64,000 bases of DNA from Carya illinoinensis (Eukaryota; Streptophyta; Magnoliopsida; Fagales; Juglandaceae). This document shows, one piece after another, positions 10,875 through 21,287 of the stretch. Made by a program: the position numbers and the translations under genes. Position 1 is the stretch's first letter. Every line of letters starts with the position of its first letter. The stretch covers positions 23,522,864 through 23,586,863 of the forward strand of contig NC_056762.1 in assembly GCF_018687715.1 (NCBI RefSeq), read 5' to 3'. The notes beneath the pieces were generated by a model that worked only from the letters and a program-made list of their open reading frames with translations, searched no databases and was not told where the DNA came from.

Positions 10875-13800
10875 GAAGAGTTCGTTTGTATGAGTTTTAT
10901 GCTTGTACTTTGTTTGATTCCGGTGCGTCGCAGTCATTTGTATCTTCCACGTTTGCACGGGTGTGTAATTTGGTCACGCAACCGTTGCCGAAGGCTATGG
11001 TAGTGGCTCTACCCGATGGTGAAATGGTGTGGTGTTCCAAGGTTGCTTTGGGATGCCCGTTAAATTTTGAGGGAAGGTTCTTGGATGCCGATTTGGTGGT
11101 ATTCAAGCTGTTGGGTTTTGATATCATCCTCGAAATGGATTGGCTATACCGATATTCTGCTAGTATTAATTGCAGAAGTCAGATAATTAGCTTTCAGCTT
11201 CCAGATGGTGATTGTCTGGAATTTACGGGGAGTAAATTAAAAGAAAAGCCGATAATTATATCGGCGATTCAAGCAAGAAGAGAGATTGCATGGGGAGCGG
11301 ATGCATTCTTGGTTCAGATGGTGTCCACGCCGTCTGAGAAGAAGTCGTTGGCAGACTTTCCAGTTTTGGAAGAATTCCCCGATGTGTTTGTGGATGACTT
11401 GCCCGGACTACCCCCTGTTCGGGAAATGGAGTTTGTTATAGACTTGGACCCTGGAGCGGCTCCTGTGCATAAAGCTCCTTATCGCATGGCACCGGCTGAA
11501 TTAAAAGAGTTGAAGACTCAGTTGCAAGAGCTGGTAGAGAAGGGATTTATTCAGCCTAGTACGTCACCGTGGGGTGCACCAATTTTATTTGTTAAAAGAA
11601 AGATGGAACCCTCCGTATGTGCATTGATTATCGGGAATTGAACAAGGTGACCATCAAAAATAAATATCCTCTCTCGCGGATAGATGATTTATTTGATCAG
11701 CTTCAAGGAGCAGCCGTGTTCTCTAAAATTAATATGAGGTCGGGATACTACCAGCTGAGGATCAGAGACAAGGATGTGCCTAAAACTGCCTTCAGGTCGA
11801 GGTATGGACATTATGAATTTAAGGTGATGCCGTTTGGGTTAGCTAATGCCCCTGCTGCTTTCATGGATTTAATGAATCGAGTGTTTTGACCTTATCTGGA
11901 TTCATTTGTGGTAATATTTATTGATGATATTCTGATTTATTCCCGAGATGTTGAAGAGCATGTGTATCATCTTCGTCTAGTACTTGGAAAATTGAGAGAA
12001 CACCAGTTGTACGCCAAGCTCAGCAAGTGTGAATTCTGGTTGGAAGAAGTTAAATTTCTTGGGCATGTAATTTCCTGAGACAGAGTGACTGTTGATCCTA
12101 GTAAGGTAGAAGCCATTTTGTCATGGCAGTGCCTGACTACAGTGCGCGAGATCCGGAGTTTCTTGGGGCTCGCCGGGTACTACCGAAGATTTGTAGAGGG
12201 TTTTGCTCGCCTATCCGGACCTCTCACAGCTTTGACTCGGAAGAATACAGAATTTGTTTGGTCAGATAAATGTGAGAGAAGCTTCCAAGAATTAAAGAAC
12301 AGGTTGACGATGGCACCAGTGTTAGCGCTCCCAGAACCGCATAAGCCATTCGTAATCTTCAGTGATGCATCTAAGTTTGGTTTGGGTTGTGTCCTTATGC
12401 AGGAAGGACGGGTTGTTGCCTATGCATCTCGTCAGCTAAAGGACCATGAGAAGAATTATCTGACGCATGATCTAGAATTGGCTGCGATTGTTTTTGCTCT
12501 CAAGATCTGGCGGCACTTCTTGTATAGGGAAGCTTGTGAGGTATTTACTGATCACAAGAGCTTGAAGCATTTGTTTTCCAAGAAAAATCTGAATATGAGG
12601 CAGAGGCAATGGCTGGAGCTAATCAGTGACTATCAGTGTGAGATCAAGTACCATCCGAGGAAGGCTAATATAGTTGCTGATGCTTTGATCTGGAAGTCAC
12701 ACTTGGAGGATGAAGCCGAGCCGTCAGAATTGGATTCGTTGCTTTGTGGGATGAGAAGGCTCCTTATAGAGAGTTCGCAGCAAGAAGAGATTTTATCTTC
12801 AGTTCTTGATTTTTGGGTAACTGATTTTGAAGAATTGAAGACTCTCCAAAGGAAGGATCCGAAGCTGCTGAACATCAGGAAAAGAGTCAGAAAATCTCAA
12901 GGGCCGTTGCATTATAGCATGGATAACGATGGGATACTTCGGTTCCGAGATCGCAGAGTGGTCCCTAAAGACTCAGAATTCAAAGAACGGATCATGACAG
13001 AAGCTCATGCGGCCCCTTATTCAGTTCATCCCGGCAGTACAAAGATGTACCGGGACTTGAAGAAAAATTACTGGTGGGATGGAATGAAGAAGGATATTGC
13101 CTTGTATGTTGAGAAATGCCACACATGCCATCAAGTGAAGGCCGAGCATCAAAGACCTGCAGGTATGCCCCAACCCCTCCCTATTCTTGAGTGGAAATGG
13201 GATGACATCACGATGGACTTTGTAGTGGGTTTGCCGAGAATGCCTAGTGGGAAAAATTCTGTTTGGGTGATTGTTGACCGGTTAACGAAGAGTGCTCATT
13301 TTCTGCCTGTTAATAACACTGACTCTTTGGGTAAGTTGACCCGCTTGTATGTCAAGGAGATAGTGCGGCTACACGGCATACCAAAGAGTATAGTGTCGGA
13401 TCGAGACCCGAGGTTCACGTCGCAGTTCTGGAAGAGTTTGCAGGCAGTTTTGGGTACTAAGTTGAAGTTCAGTACTGCATATTACCCGCAGACAGACGGC
13501 CAGTCAGAGCGCACCATTCAGGCCCTTGAAGACATGTTGCGAGCATGTGTCATGGAATTTCAAGGGAGTTGGGAAAACCATCTGCCGCTCATTGAGTTTG
13601 CATATAATAATAGCTTCCATGCGACTATTCAGATGGCTCCCTATGAAGCTCTTTATGGGAGCAATTGCAAGTCGCCCTTGTGTTGGGATGAAGTCGGGGA
13701 GAGTAGGATAATTGGACCCGAAATAATTCAAAAGATGCAAAGCCAAGTCCGGATCATCAGAGATAAAATGGCGGCAGCTCAGAGTCGCCAGAAAAGCTAC

Positions 13801-14109
13801 ACTGATACCAGGAGGAGAGAGTTGTCTTTTGAAGTTGGTGATTGGGTTTACCTTAAAGTCTCTCCCATGAGAGGTGTTAAGCGTTTTGGTAAGAAGAGGA
13901 AGTTGGATCCGAGGTATGTAGGGTCCGTCGCCTATAGAGTTGCTTTGCCAGAATATTTTGGGGATGTTCATGATGTCTTCCACGTATCATCCCTGAAGAA
14001 GAGCTTTGGACAGCAAGAGCCACGCTTCGTCGACCCAGAGGGTATTCAGTTGCAACCGGATCTCACTTATGAAGTTGTTCCGTCGCAGATCATGGATTGG
14101 AAGGAGTAA
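10875..14109 (+). pseudogene. pol: Gypsy A Pol (protease-RT-RNase H-integrase), broken
   Basis: The aspartic protease active site LFDSGAS has its Asp codon at 10916-10918. Reverse transcriptase follows with IDDILIYS at 11920-11943. RNase H begins near 12340 ([10 protein letters not shown]). Integrase has an H-C zinc region around 13028-13130 and catalytic blocks near 13217, 13396 and 13507, then a GPY/F-like tail to 13960. Breaks: loss of about one base in an A-rich run near 11592-11603 shifts the frame; TGA at 11887 and 12076; TAA at 14107. The three stops sit where relatives usually have Arg or Gln codons, consistent with C-to-T change. Only a few codons remain after 14109 before the deletion joint, so any chromodomain is absent. 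Confidence 0.88.
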
Positions 14110-14140
14110 CAGTTGAGGTCCAAGACGATACCTTTGGATT

Positions 14141-16073
14141 GGAATGAGGATTAGACCTCATCTTCTTTTCCTACACCTCTTTTCCCTTTTTCCTTTTTCT
14201 TTTTCCTTTTTCTCTTTTTCTTCTTTCTTTTTCTCTCTTTTTCTCTTTTTTCTTTCTTTTCTTTTTTTTTTCTTCTCCTTCCCCACGTCGACCCCGTCCC
14301 TCTCTCTCTCCTCCTCTCCACGCCGGAAGCCAACCCAGCTCGACCTGCCGCCGTGCGACTCGCCTCCCTCAGGCACACCTCACCACCAATTCCCAGCCCC
14401 ATCCGGCTGGCCGTTTGGCCGGAAAACCCCCTTAAAGCCTACACGGTTTTTGCCTCGATCTGCCGCCATCGCTCCACCTCCGGCCACCATTTCTTCACCA
14501 CTTCATCATCTGTCCCTTCCCGTCCTAACCCACCTATTTTTGGCCTCCAACGACCACCGGAACAGCTCCCACGAGCTAGCTTTCCTTTTTGGGAAATCCG
14601 GCCTCTCTCCGGCGTTTTCGCCGCCACCCACGGCCAACCACCACTTCCAATAGCTTCACAATCATCCCTAGACCATTCCCTATTGATCCCAAGCCCTGGT
14701 TTGTCCCCGTTCAAAAGTGGGTATTTCAAAACCCACGGCCACAGTGAATTTTCACTGTAACGTTGCTTTTTCTCCGCCGTTTGCAACGCCGAGTGTTTTC
14801 TAAAATTACCGTATAGCGCTGTAAGTACTTTCTAAACCCTATTTTCAGATTTAAATATATATCGCTCATTCAATTTATTTTATCTGCTGGTTGGTTGATT
14901 CCGGATTGAGTCTGAGGAGTTCGGGGGTCGAATGGATGGAGGACGGAGTTGCTTGATTTATTGTATTATGGTTGGTTGTTTGTTGTGTGCATTGAAAATT
15001 GCATTTGCATGGTGCATGCACGTGTATTTTATTTTATTTGAGAAATCCTGTTTTGCTGGCGTGAATGGATTTTCGGGTGCGTGTGTCTCACGAGGCCAAG
15101 CCGAGATGGGTTATTATTTCGGTGGAGCTCCTCTGGTCACTCAGGAGTGGATAATACTGAGTGACGTCCCCTGAGTTGTCGCTGGGCAACCACGGGAGCG
15201 GGGCTAGAGGATGGCCTGGCCAGGTACGCGCTGGGCATGAGTCTGGGCATCGCTCTACTCTCCGACTCCATGGCCCTTCGCTGGCGAGGGCTAGAGGATG
15301 GCCTGGCCAGGTACGTGCTGGGCGCGAGTCTGGGCATCGCTCGTTTAGGTGTCACATGCGTAGTCGTTACCTGCGGTGTGGCACAGAGCCAGGGTGTGCG
15401 GATGATCCCTAGGGGAGATCATGGTGCATGCAAAACCGGATTGTTTTTATAGTTTTCGGATGTGGGCCATTTTCTGGGAAAATGGCGAGTTTTGGTTTTG
15501 AGGCTTTTAATCCATTTTCTGAGAAAATGGTGGTTTGGGCCATTATCTGGGATAATGGCGAGGCTTGGTTTTGAGGATATGTTTTTATGGGCCAAATGGG
15601 TTTTTTGGCGTGCGTGGTAAAAATGTGGTTTTGCGGGACATGTGCATTGGCTTTTCTTGCATCCATGTTGCTTGAGTTCTATGTGTTTTTATCTGGTGTT
15701 GTTTGGGTTTTATTTACCTGCGGTACCATTTTTGGTTCTGTAGCTTTTGGTGCAGAGTTCGAGGATGAGGAGGAGGAGGCTGAACCCGAGGATGCGGCTC
15801 CGCCGGGTTGCTGATGTTATGCTTTGTATTTGATATTATATTATATTATATTTGTGTTTTGTAATATTTATTTATGTATGTTTTGAATAGCTTTGTATTA
15901 AACAAGAAAAATTCGGGTACTTAGTTATTGACTTGCTTTTCGCTGCGTATTTCTCGTGCACATGTTGCTTTTGCACACACTTGGCACATGTTGTTAGGGT
16001 GGTGACTCGTGATGTCATCATCCGGACGTCTCGATTTCCTCGTGTCCGTGCGTGGGGATTTGGGGGCGTCACA
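14141..16073 (+). repeat. 3' LTR of Gypsy A, 5'-truncated
   Basis: Matches 7372-9306 nearly throughout (1933 versus 1935 bp) and ends at the TTAAT duplication. The first 186 bp of the LTR are missing. The joint is directly to the end of pol, so a deletion spans the pol end, polypurine tract and LTR start. Confidence 0.92.
15467..15558 (+). repeat. Triple palindrome module, Gypsy A 3' LTR
   Basis: Hairpins at 15467-15485, 15512-15530 and 15540-15558. The second has a changed loop (TGA instead of TGG) while its stem is intact. Confidence 0.75.
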
Positions 16074-16078
16074 TTAAT

Positions 16079-16439
16079 ATTTCTGCTCCTTATGATATTT
16101 AATGGCATCTTTTGTTAATAATTGTAATGATTTCTAATCATTATTTAGACTAATAGTTTTCTCTGTTGTTTTAATTGTATAATTAGTAAGAAATGATAAT
16201 TTAGAGGAAAAAGTTGATTGTTTATATATTTGATTTTTGGGTACATTAGGAATTGTCCAGTCTTGTAAATTTTTTTCTATTATACTATAATCTTCTTGGC
16301 TTACATTATCAATTTCTATAGGTGTATTGGTAGTAGATGTTTCGAGTTTGAATAAAGAATTCATTGAAATAGAAGTTTTATGCAAAGATCTCCTATATAA
16401 AAGAAAAATAAGTAGATTAAGATCTTGAGGGAACACCAT
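16079..16439 (-). pseudogene. Endogenous caulimovirid movement-protein N-terminal part
   Basis: Minus-strand frame 16134-16439, about 100 residues, contains a YRRSLHKTSISMNSL block of the kind found at the start of movement-protein domains in plant pararetroviruses. It was contiguous with 7185 downward before Gypsy A inserted; the TTAAT copies at 7181 and 16074 mark the break. Confidence 0.6.
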
Positions 16440-16969
16440 CGGGACTACCCTTAAAGCCTTCTTATCATAGACATTGGGACCAACGGATTTTCATAACTTA
16501 CTAGCACAAGATTTTTAATATACTCTATTTTCTTTTATGTTGGTTATCATTGTTAAAAATTGGTATAAGTGAATTTTGTTTTTCTTTAAAGCAAGAATAC
16601 TTTGGTGATTTCTTACTCTTTTAATTTCTGATATTAAGAAGTCACAATGATCTTCTAATTCTTCTATTGTAGATTGTCTACTCTTTCCATCATTGAGCAG
16701 TAACTAATCTCATTAATAATTTTTTTAAGACATTTTACCATTTCTATTAAGTTATTTAATTCAAGTCTTAGATTATATTCTAGATCACAATTTAATTCAT
16801 AACGATTACGAAAATCAATATCATGAGCATAATAATTCATCATGAAACTAAACATAAACAAAATAAACCAACAATAAAATAAAAATAGCAATAAGATAAT
16901 AAAAATAAAAATAAGATATAATATACCAATATAATAACCAATAGATTTGATACCAACTATGTTTACCAT
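16440..16969 (-). pseudogene. Endogenous caulimovirid leader, primer site and first ORF part
   Basis: On the minus strand, a tRNA-Met primer-like site (TGGTATCAAATC, 16944-16955) is followed by a short open frame, 16664-16969, with a hydrophobic start and a leucine-rich, heptad-like part (about residues 65-95). The same arrangement occurs on the plus strand at 53170-53430. Position just ahead of the movement protein fits the start of a caulimovirid genome. Two mismatches in the primer site suggest age. Confidence 0.6.
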
Positions 16970-17093
16970 AGTCCAGTACTATATACTATACTATATATAG
17001 TCTAGTATATATTATTTAGTTAATGTGTTAATATTATATAGTTAATGTACTATATATATTATTATATATAGTATATTATATAATAGGGTACAT
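16970..17093. repeat. TA-rich tract flanking viral leader
   Basis: Almost pure A/T with ACTATATA and TATATAT runs, immediately upstream (in viral orientation) of the leader at 16969. A similar tract lies beside the second leader at 52804-53160. Confidence 0.7.
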
Positions 17094-17095
17094 TC

Positions 17096-17137
17096 TTCCA
17101 CGTTCGAACGTATATGCATATACGTTCCAACGTGGAA
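17096..17137. repeat. 42-bp near-perfect palindrome
   Basis: Two 21-nt halves are reverse complements at 20 of 21 positions, centred on GCATATGC-like sequence with TTCGAACG in one arm and TTCCAACG in the other. It lies at the edge of the TA-rich tract and shares its core with the TTCGAA-rich repeats at 29860 and 53690. Confidence 0.8.
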
Positions 17138-18129
17138 AAAATGCAGGAAATTTCCCGCTTGATTTTTAAATTGCGTTCGAATCAAACGTTACTTCGCAAA
17201 AATTGGGTAGGATAATTGAACGTTTGAACATCAGATCAAATCAAAGTGCTTTTAATGAATAAATGCACAGGCAGAAGCAGAATCATTTCTTTTGCTTCTC
17301 CTGTGTGTGAAAGAGAGAGTGAGGGTGAGAGAGGGTCGTGGGCTAGAGAGAGAGTGTGTGTGTTAGAGTGAGAGAGGGTTAGAGAGAGAGAGTAGAAAGA
17401 GAGAGGGTTAGTATTTTTGCTCTCTCCATTAATTTTGGTAAGTCTTGTTTTTCCTTCGAATGTTTTGTAATTTTATGATATTTATTTTGTGTTTTTTTAT
17501 ATGTGTCTCTAACTAGCTAGTGTTGTGATTTTTTTGAAGGATTGGTTGTTGTGGCTTGTTCAAACCTTGTAATCTGTAAGAGGATATTCTAAGTGATAAG
17601 TAAATTTAAAAACTTTATTAATATGTTTATATATTTTGTTGTGGATAATGATGAATATTTTGATGTTTATAATGTAAATTGATTGTGGATTTTGAAGGAT
17701 TCGATATAAGTATAATATTGTGAGTTGAGTAGTAATTTTGATTGTATATGTTGTGAATATGTTGTGAATTGGATATTATAGATGAATTAGAAGGAATTAA
17801 ATTGCTTACATTGACGAATTAGAAGGAAATCTTTGTAATATGGATTATGTAATATGATAAATTAAGATGAAAAATTGTGTTGTGTGTATGCTTATTCTTA
17901 AAATGAAAATATAAATATTGGTGTATATTTATGGATTAAAATGAATATGTTTTACAATTGTGTATGTGAATTTGAAGCATATGGCCAGGCCACCTCCTGC
18001 TCACGCTATCCTTTACCAAATCAATTTTTAAACAAAAGACTATCGGTTTGCCATCTCGTAAGTGTATAAAAAGCCGAGAGAGAGAGACAGAGAGAGTTAT
18101 TCAATTTGATCCAATAGTTTCTTCTAAGC
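17138..18129. other. AT-rich region with GA-rich leader-like stretch
   Basis: A GAGAG/GTGTG-rich stretch at about 17308-17412 is followed by CTCTCTCC and a good plant-type donor (TTTTG/GTAAGTC near 17440). A TATAAAAAG box lies at about 18066. No coding exon is found with them. This could be the remnant of a 5' untranslated exon or of a transposon leader. Confidence 0.3.
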
Positions 18130-18601
18130 AATTATAAACTATATTAACTTTACAAAAAAGGCTCACAAGGGGGTGCAATCGGGACCTTAATAGAACCCTT
18201 AACCAATGCAGCAAAATAGTTGGGCATATAGTTCAAAATAAAATTTTGAAACATAGGCCAAAGGATCAAATCAATAAAACTTCTCACAAGCTAGAGGAGA
18301 GATACCAGCTACAGCTGCAGTGGTGCCAATGGTAGTAGCCAAAAGAGGCAGAAGACAATATTGCTAGAGGAGGCTATAGACAAGGTATACTGGGACATTG
18401 TCCATAACAACAGCACTGCAAACTATAATCATTTCTCATATTAGGTATGGCCACATTGTCCACAAACTTCCACAAGTTCTTGAAGCCAAAAAAATAGAAA
18501 ACAAGAAATGAACATAGAGGAAAAAAGAAAAAGGAAATGAAAAATGAGGCCAAGAAATGCTTTATAGCTACTATGGCAGGGATAATTCCATAACCCAACA
18601 A
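18130..18601 (-). pseudogene. Unidentified gene-like remnant
   Basis: The minus strand has short codon-like stretches: a hydrophobic frame at 18374-18601 with a run of F, I and L residues suggesting one membrane segment, then further short frames broken by stops down to about 18150. I do not recognise the family. It lies just downstream of, and in the same orientation as, the ALKBH8-like exon, but I see no evidence that they belong together. Confidence 0.25.
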
Positions 18602-18744
18602 TGCAAACTAATTGTTATTTTTACACTAGAGTCCCACAAAGTCTAGCGTAGAATATATGCTGACTTGCATACATATCAACTAGGGTGTACTTTTATATAT
18701 ACATATGCGTGCATATATAATGTGTGTGTGCTGAACCCTTTCTA

Positions 18745-18846
18745 TATCATGTGACATAATTCATAGCAAAATTCAAAGCCATAATGCTGAACCCTTCTTT
18801 TGGCAAGACTTTTCCAAGGCCTAGCACCATCGGCTACAAGCAATTC
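18745..18846 (-). pseudogene. Orphan exon resembling ALKBH8-type dioxygenase/tRNA-modifying protein
   Basis: After a pyrimidine-rich stretch and CAG acceptor at 18847-18849 the minus strand encodes about 30 residues containing LAKRRVQHYGFEFCY. This block resembles the start of the 2-oxoglutarate/Fe(II) oxygenase domain of ALKBH8 proteins, which modify wobble uridines in tRNA. The frame ends in a TAG. No neighbouring exons were found, so it is a gene fragment. The family assignment is from memory of the motif. Confidence 0.5.
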
Positions 18847-18849
18847 CTG

Positions 18850-19279
18850 AAAAACAAAGAAATGTAACATAAAGGATATAGTGAAAGCCAAAAACTTTCA
18901 TGCAACATTTACTCATAATGGATACTGCGGCTTGACGATCTACTCATACATGAATGAACTCAATACTAGTATACCTATCAAAGGCTCTTGATAAATACAC
19001 AATGTTCTTATAACAATGATGAAAATCATGAATTTTCATAAGGGTGCATGACTCTACAGTCACTGTTGGAGGCTCTCACTAGTGCATTTCATATATATAC
19101 ATATATATATATATATATATTACTTTTTCTTCACATGCGTTTTTTAAAACACTTTTAAATATTTTTAAAATAATTCACAACTTCATTAAAAAATATTTCT
19201 TTAATCATTAAATAAAAAAAATTTAAAAAAAAAAAATCTCAGTGGGAAGACTAGCATTTTCCGTTTTAGATTATATGTT
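18850..19279. other. AT-rich intergenic DNA
   Basis: No gene seen. It contains an AT dinucleotide run at about 19101-19121 and, from 19140 to 19240, an A/T-rich segment resembling 30900-31000, probably a degraded dispersed repeat. Confidence 0.5.
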
Positions 19280-19303
19280 AAAGAATTAATCTTTTTTTTT
19301 TTT

Positions 19304-19602
19304 ATATATAAGAAAAGATGATTTTATTAATCAACTGAAAAACAATTATAGACAATTATTAAACCATAATGCTTGAGAAATTCAGTCTGAAATACAATCC
19401 CACCATAAACTAATACTATCCTCCATGTAAGCATTCCTAGCCAACTTGTGAGCTACCATATTATCCTCTATATACATGTGAAAAGTTACAAATACCAAAA
19501 CATACAAGATGATAAGGTTTTAACTTCCTGATACAATGAGCCAAGCATAGAATTACTCATGCTATCATCTTGTAAAGCTTTGAAATTCCCATTGTAGCAC
19601 AC
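19304..19602 (-). pseudogene. LINE ORF2 C-terminal (RNase H-like) tail
   Basis: The minus strand encodes the end of the RNase H-like domain usual at the C-terminus of plant L1 ORF2, including a block with AHKLARNA-like spacing and a WWD-type ending, with several stops. It is followed by the A-tail. Confidence 0.55.
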
Positions 19603-20076
19603 TTAAAAGTACATACAATATCTAAATGGAGAGCAAAACCCAGAATCCAAAGGAAAGAGTTATAAGGACAATTATTTGTAACTTTACTCCTTATATTATT
19701 CATACTTGTGATCTCTGATCACTAACCCCAAAGTACAACATTAGGTTGGCCTATTATTTATATTGCAACATGACCAAGAACATTCTGCTGACAAAGCAAA
19801 CAATACAATACAATAAAATACACTAGTAACTAGAGAGAAACTAATAATCAATTACATAGTAACCCATGCAATGATCATACTTCTTTCCAATAAAACAGCA
19901 AAATATTATTAAAATTGAAAGAGATTTCTAATTAATTGAGACCTGAATGTTTGAGTCATAAACAACCCTAGATTTCCACAAAACAGGCAGATCATTTTTG
20001 GATTCCACCCAACCATTGCCACCCATTTGAAACCTTATTTTTATTGGACCACTTGGTACTTGATTAGACATCTCAC
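19603..20076 (-). pseudogene. Copy of expansin-like 3' exon and 3' UTR inside the LINE
   Basis: Closely matches 22727-23190, which is the last exon (C-terminal carbohydrate-binding part) and 3' UTR of the expansin-like gene. It sits in the LINE in the same sense as LINE transcription. The exon part covers only the final 45 or so codons and stops where LINE endonuclease sequence takes over at about 20072. No intron is included, so an RNA or a DNA origin cannot be told apart. Confidence 0.85.
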
Positions 20077-20905
20077 ATTCAGCCTTCTCTGAACATGGCC
20101 AAATCCATTACTATTCCAAGTCCCTAGTTGTTGACCACAATTTTGAATTAATACCTCAACTTCTGCCCTAGTCCGGTGACTAGAACATCCCTCCCACGCT
20201 GCTTTGATAATATTTTCACAGGCTTGTTCACGAAAAGGTTTTTTGGCTCTAGGATACTCACCCACCCCTTCACCCAGATTGGAGAATGATCAGAATAAGA
20301 GACTGTCTCATGATGAACTTTGAAATTAGGAAAGTAGGTCCACTAGCTAGCATTAGCCAAAAATCGATCCAGTCTTTCACTAATGCATTGGCTACCCTCT
20401 CTCCTATTACACCAAGTATAATAATTACCCAATAACCACAAGTCTCTCAAACCTCATTCATCTAGGAACTCATGAAAATCAGACAATTGCCTCTCAGGCC
20501 TAGGTTGTCCACCTTGCTTTTCATGATGAAAAAGTAACTCATTAAAATCTCCCATAACCAACCATGCCTCACCATGCACACGACTCAATGATCTAAGTAA
20601 ACTCCATGTACCATGTTGTAGGTGTGTTTCAGGAAAACCATACACAGCCATTAAAAACCATTGCCCCAGAACCAGATTCGCATCGTTAATAACAGCATCA
20701 ACATGATTAGAAGAGTAATTGATGATAGATAAATCAACATCACTATGCCATAACAAAGCAATTCCCCATTTTCTACCAATTGAACTAACAGTCAAACAAT
20801 TTTAAAATCCTAACTTATACTTACGGGTCTCAAATTCTTGAGTAGATAAACGCATCTCCTACAAGAACAAGACGTCGGCTCTTCCCTCTTGATTAGATCA
20901 CAGAG
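20077..20905 (-). pseudogene. LINE ORF2 endonuclease domain
   Basis: The frame at 20454-20795 contains VYGFPETH and VMGDFNELL blocks characteristic of the apurinic/apyrimidinic-type endonuclease of plant L1 elements, which nicks target DNA. The N-terminal block around GLGNPR-like sequence lies beyond the MITE near 21300. Stops and frameshifts follow toward 20100. Confidence 0.75.
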
Positions 20906-20914
20906 GGTCCGAAT

Positions 20915-21278
20915 CAATGTTTTGAATATCGTACCGGATGTCGTACCGGTCAAGCCACTAAAACGAAATATTTTGGTACCGGTATCGTTTCGTGTACCAT
21001 TTTGGGATAGTCGATATATAAATAATTTATATATATAAATTATATTTCAAAATAATAGTCTATATATGAATAAATTATACATGAATACATATGTATATAT
21101 AAATTATAAATAGTCTGGTATAAATTGGGAGTCAAAAAATGAGATTACAATTTGAAAAAATGAAAAAAAAAAGATAAAAGCCAAAATACCGGCCGAAATC
21201 TAGGCCGGTATTTCAGCCGGTACTAAACAGATATCATACCTGTATTGGACCAGTGACTGGTACGGTACCAAAAACAAT
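20915..21278. mobile_element. Mutator-like MITE, 364 bp
   Basis: Flanked by the 9-bp duplication GGTCCGAAT at 20906-20914 and 21279-21287. The ends are inverted repeats of AATGTTTTGAATATCGTACC type, and several GTACCGG/CCGGTAC motifs occur inside both arms. A 9-bp duplication fits Mutator-like elements. No coding capacity. It split the LINE endonuclease. Confidence 0.75.
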
Positions 21279-21287
21279 GGTCCGAAT

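Larger units (their letters stand above)
7186..16073 (+). mobile_element. Ty3/Gypsy LTR retrotransposon A (chromovirus-like)
   Basis: The element begins TGTGGTGACCC and ends GGCGTCACA, flanked by TTAAT at 7181-7185 and 16074-16078. It has a 2.1-kb 5' LTR, a tRNA-Met primer site, gag, an intron-like spacer, and pol in the order protease, RT, RNase H, integrase, which is the Gypsy order. Integrase position, the GPY/F-type tail and the remnant after it suggest a Tekay-like chromovirus. The junction at 14140/14141 lacks the end of pol, any chromodomain, the polypurine tract and the first 186 bp of the 3' LTR, so the copy cannot be mobile by itself. Confidence 0.92.

Noticed and set aside
16970..17093. 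TA-rich tract as a replication origin or matrix attachment site
   Set aside because: A/T richness alone does not support this; association with the viral leader and simple repeats is the more economical reading.
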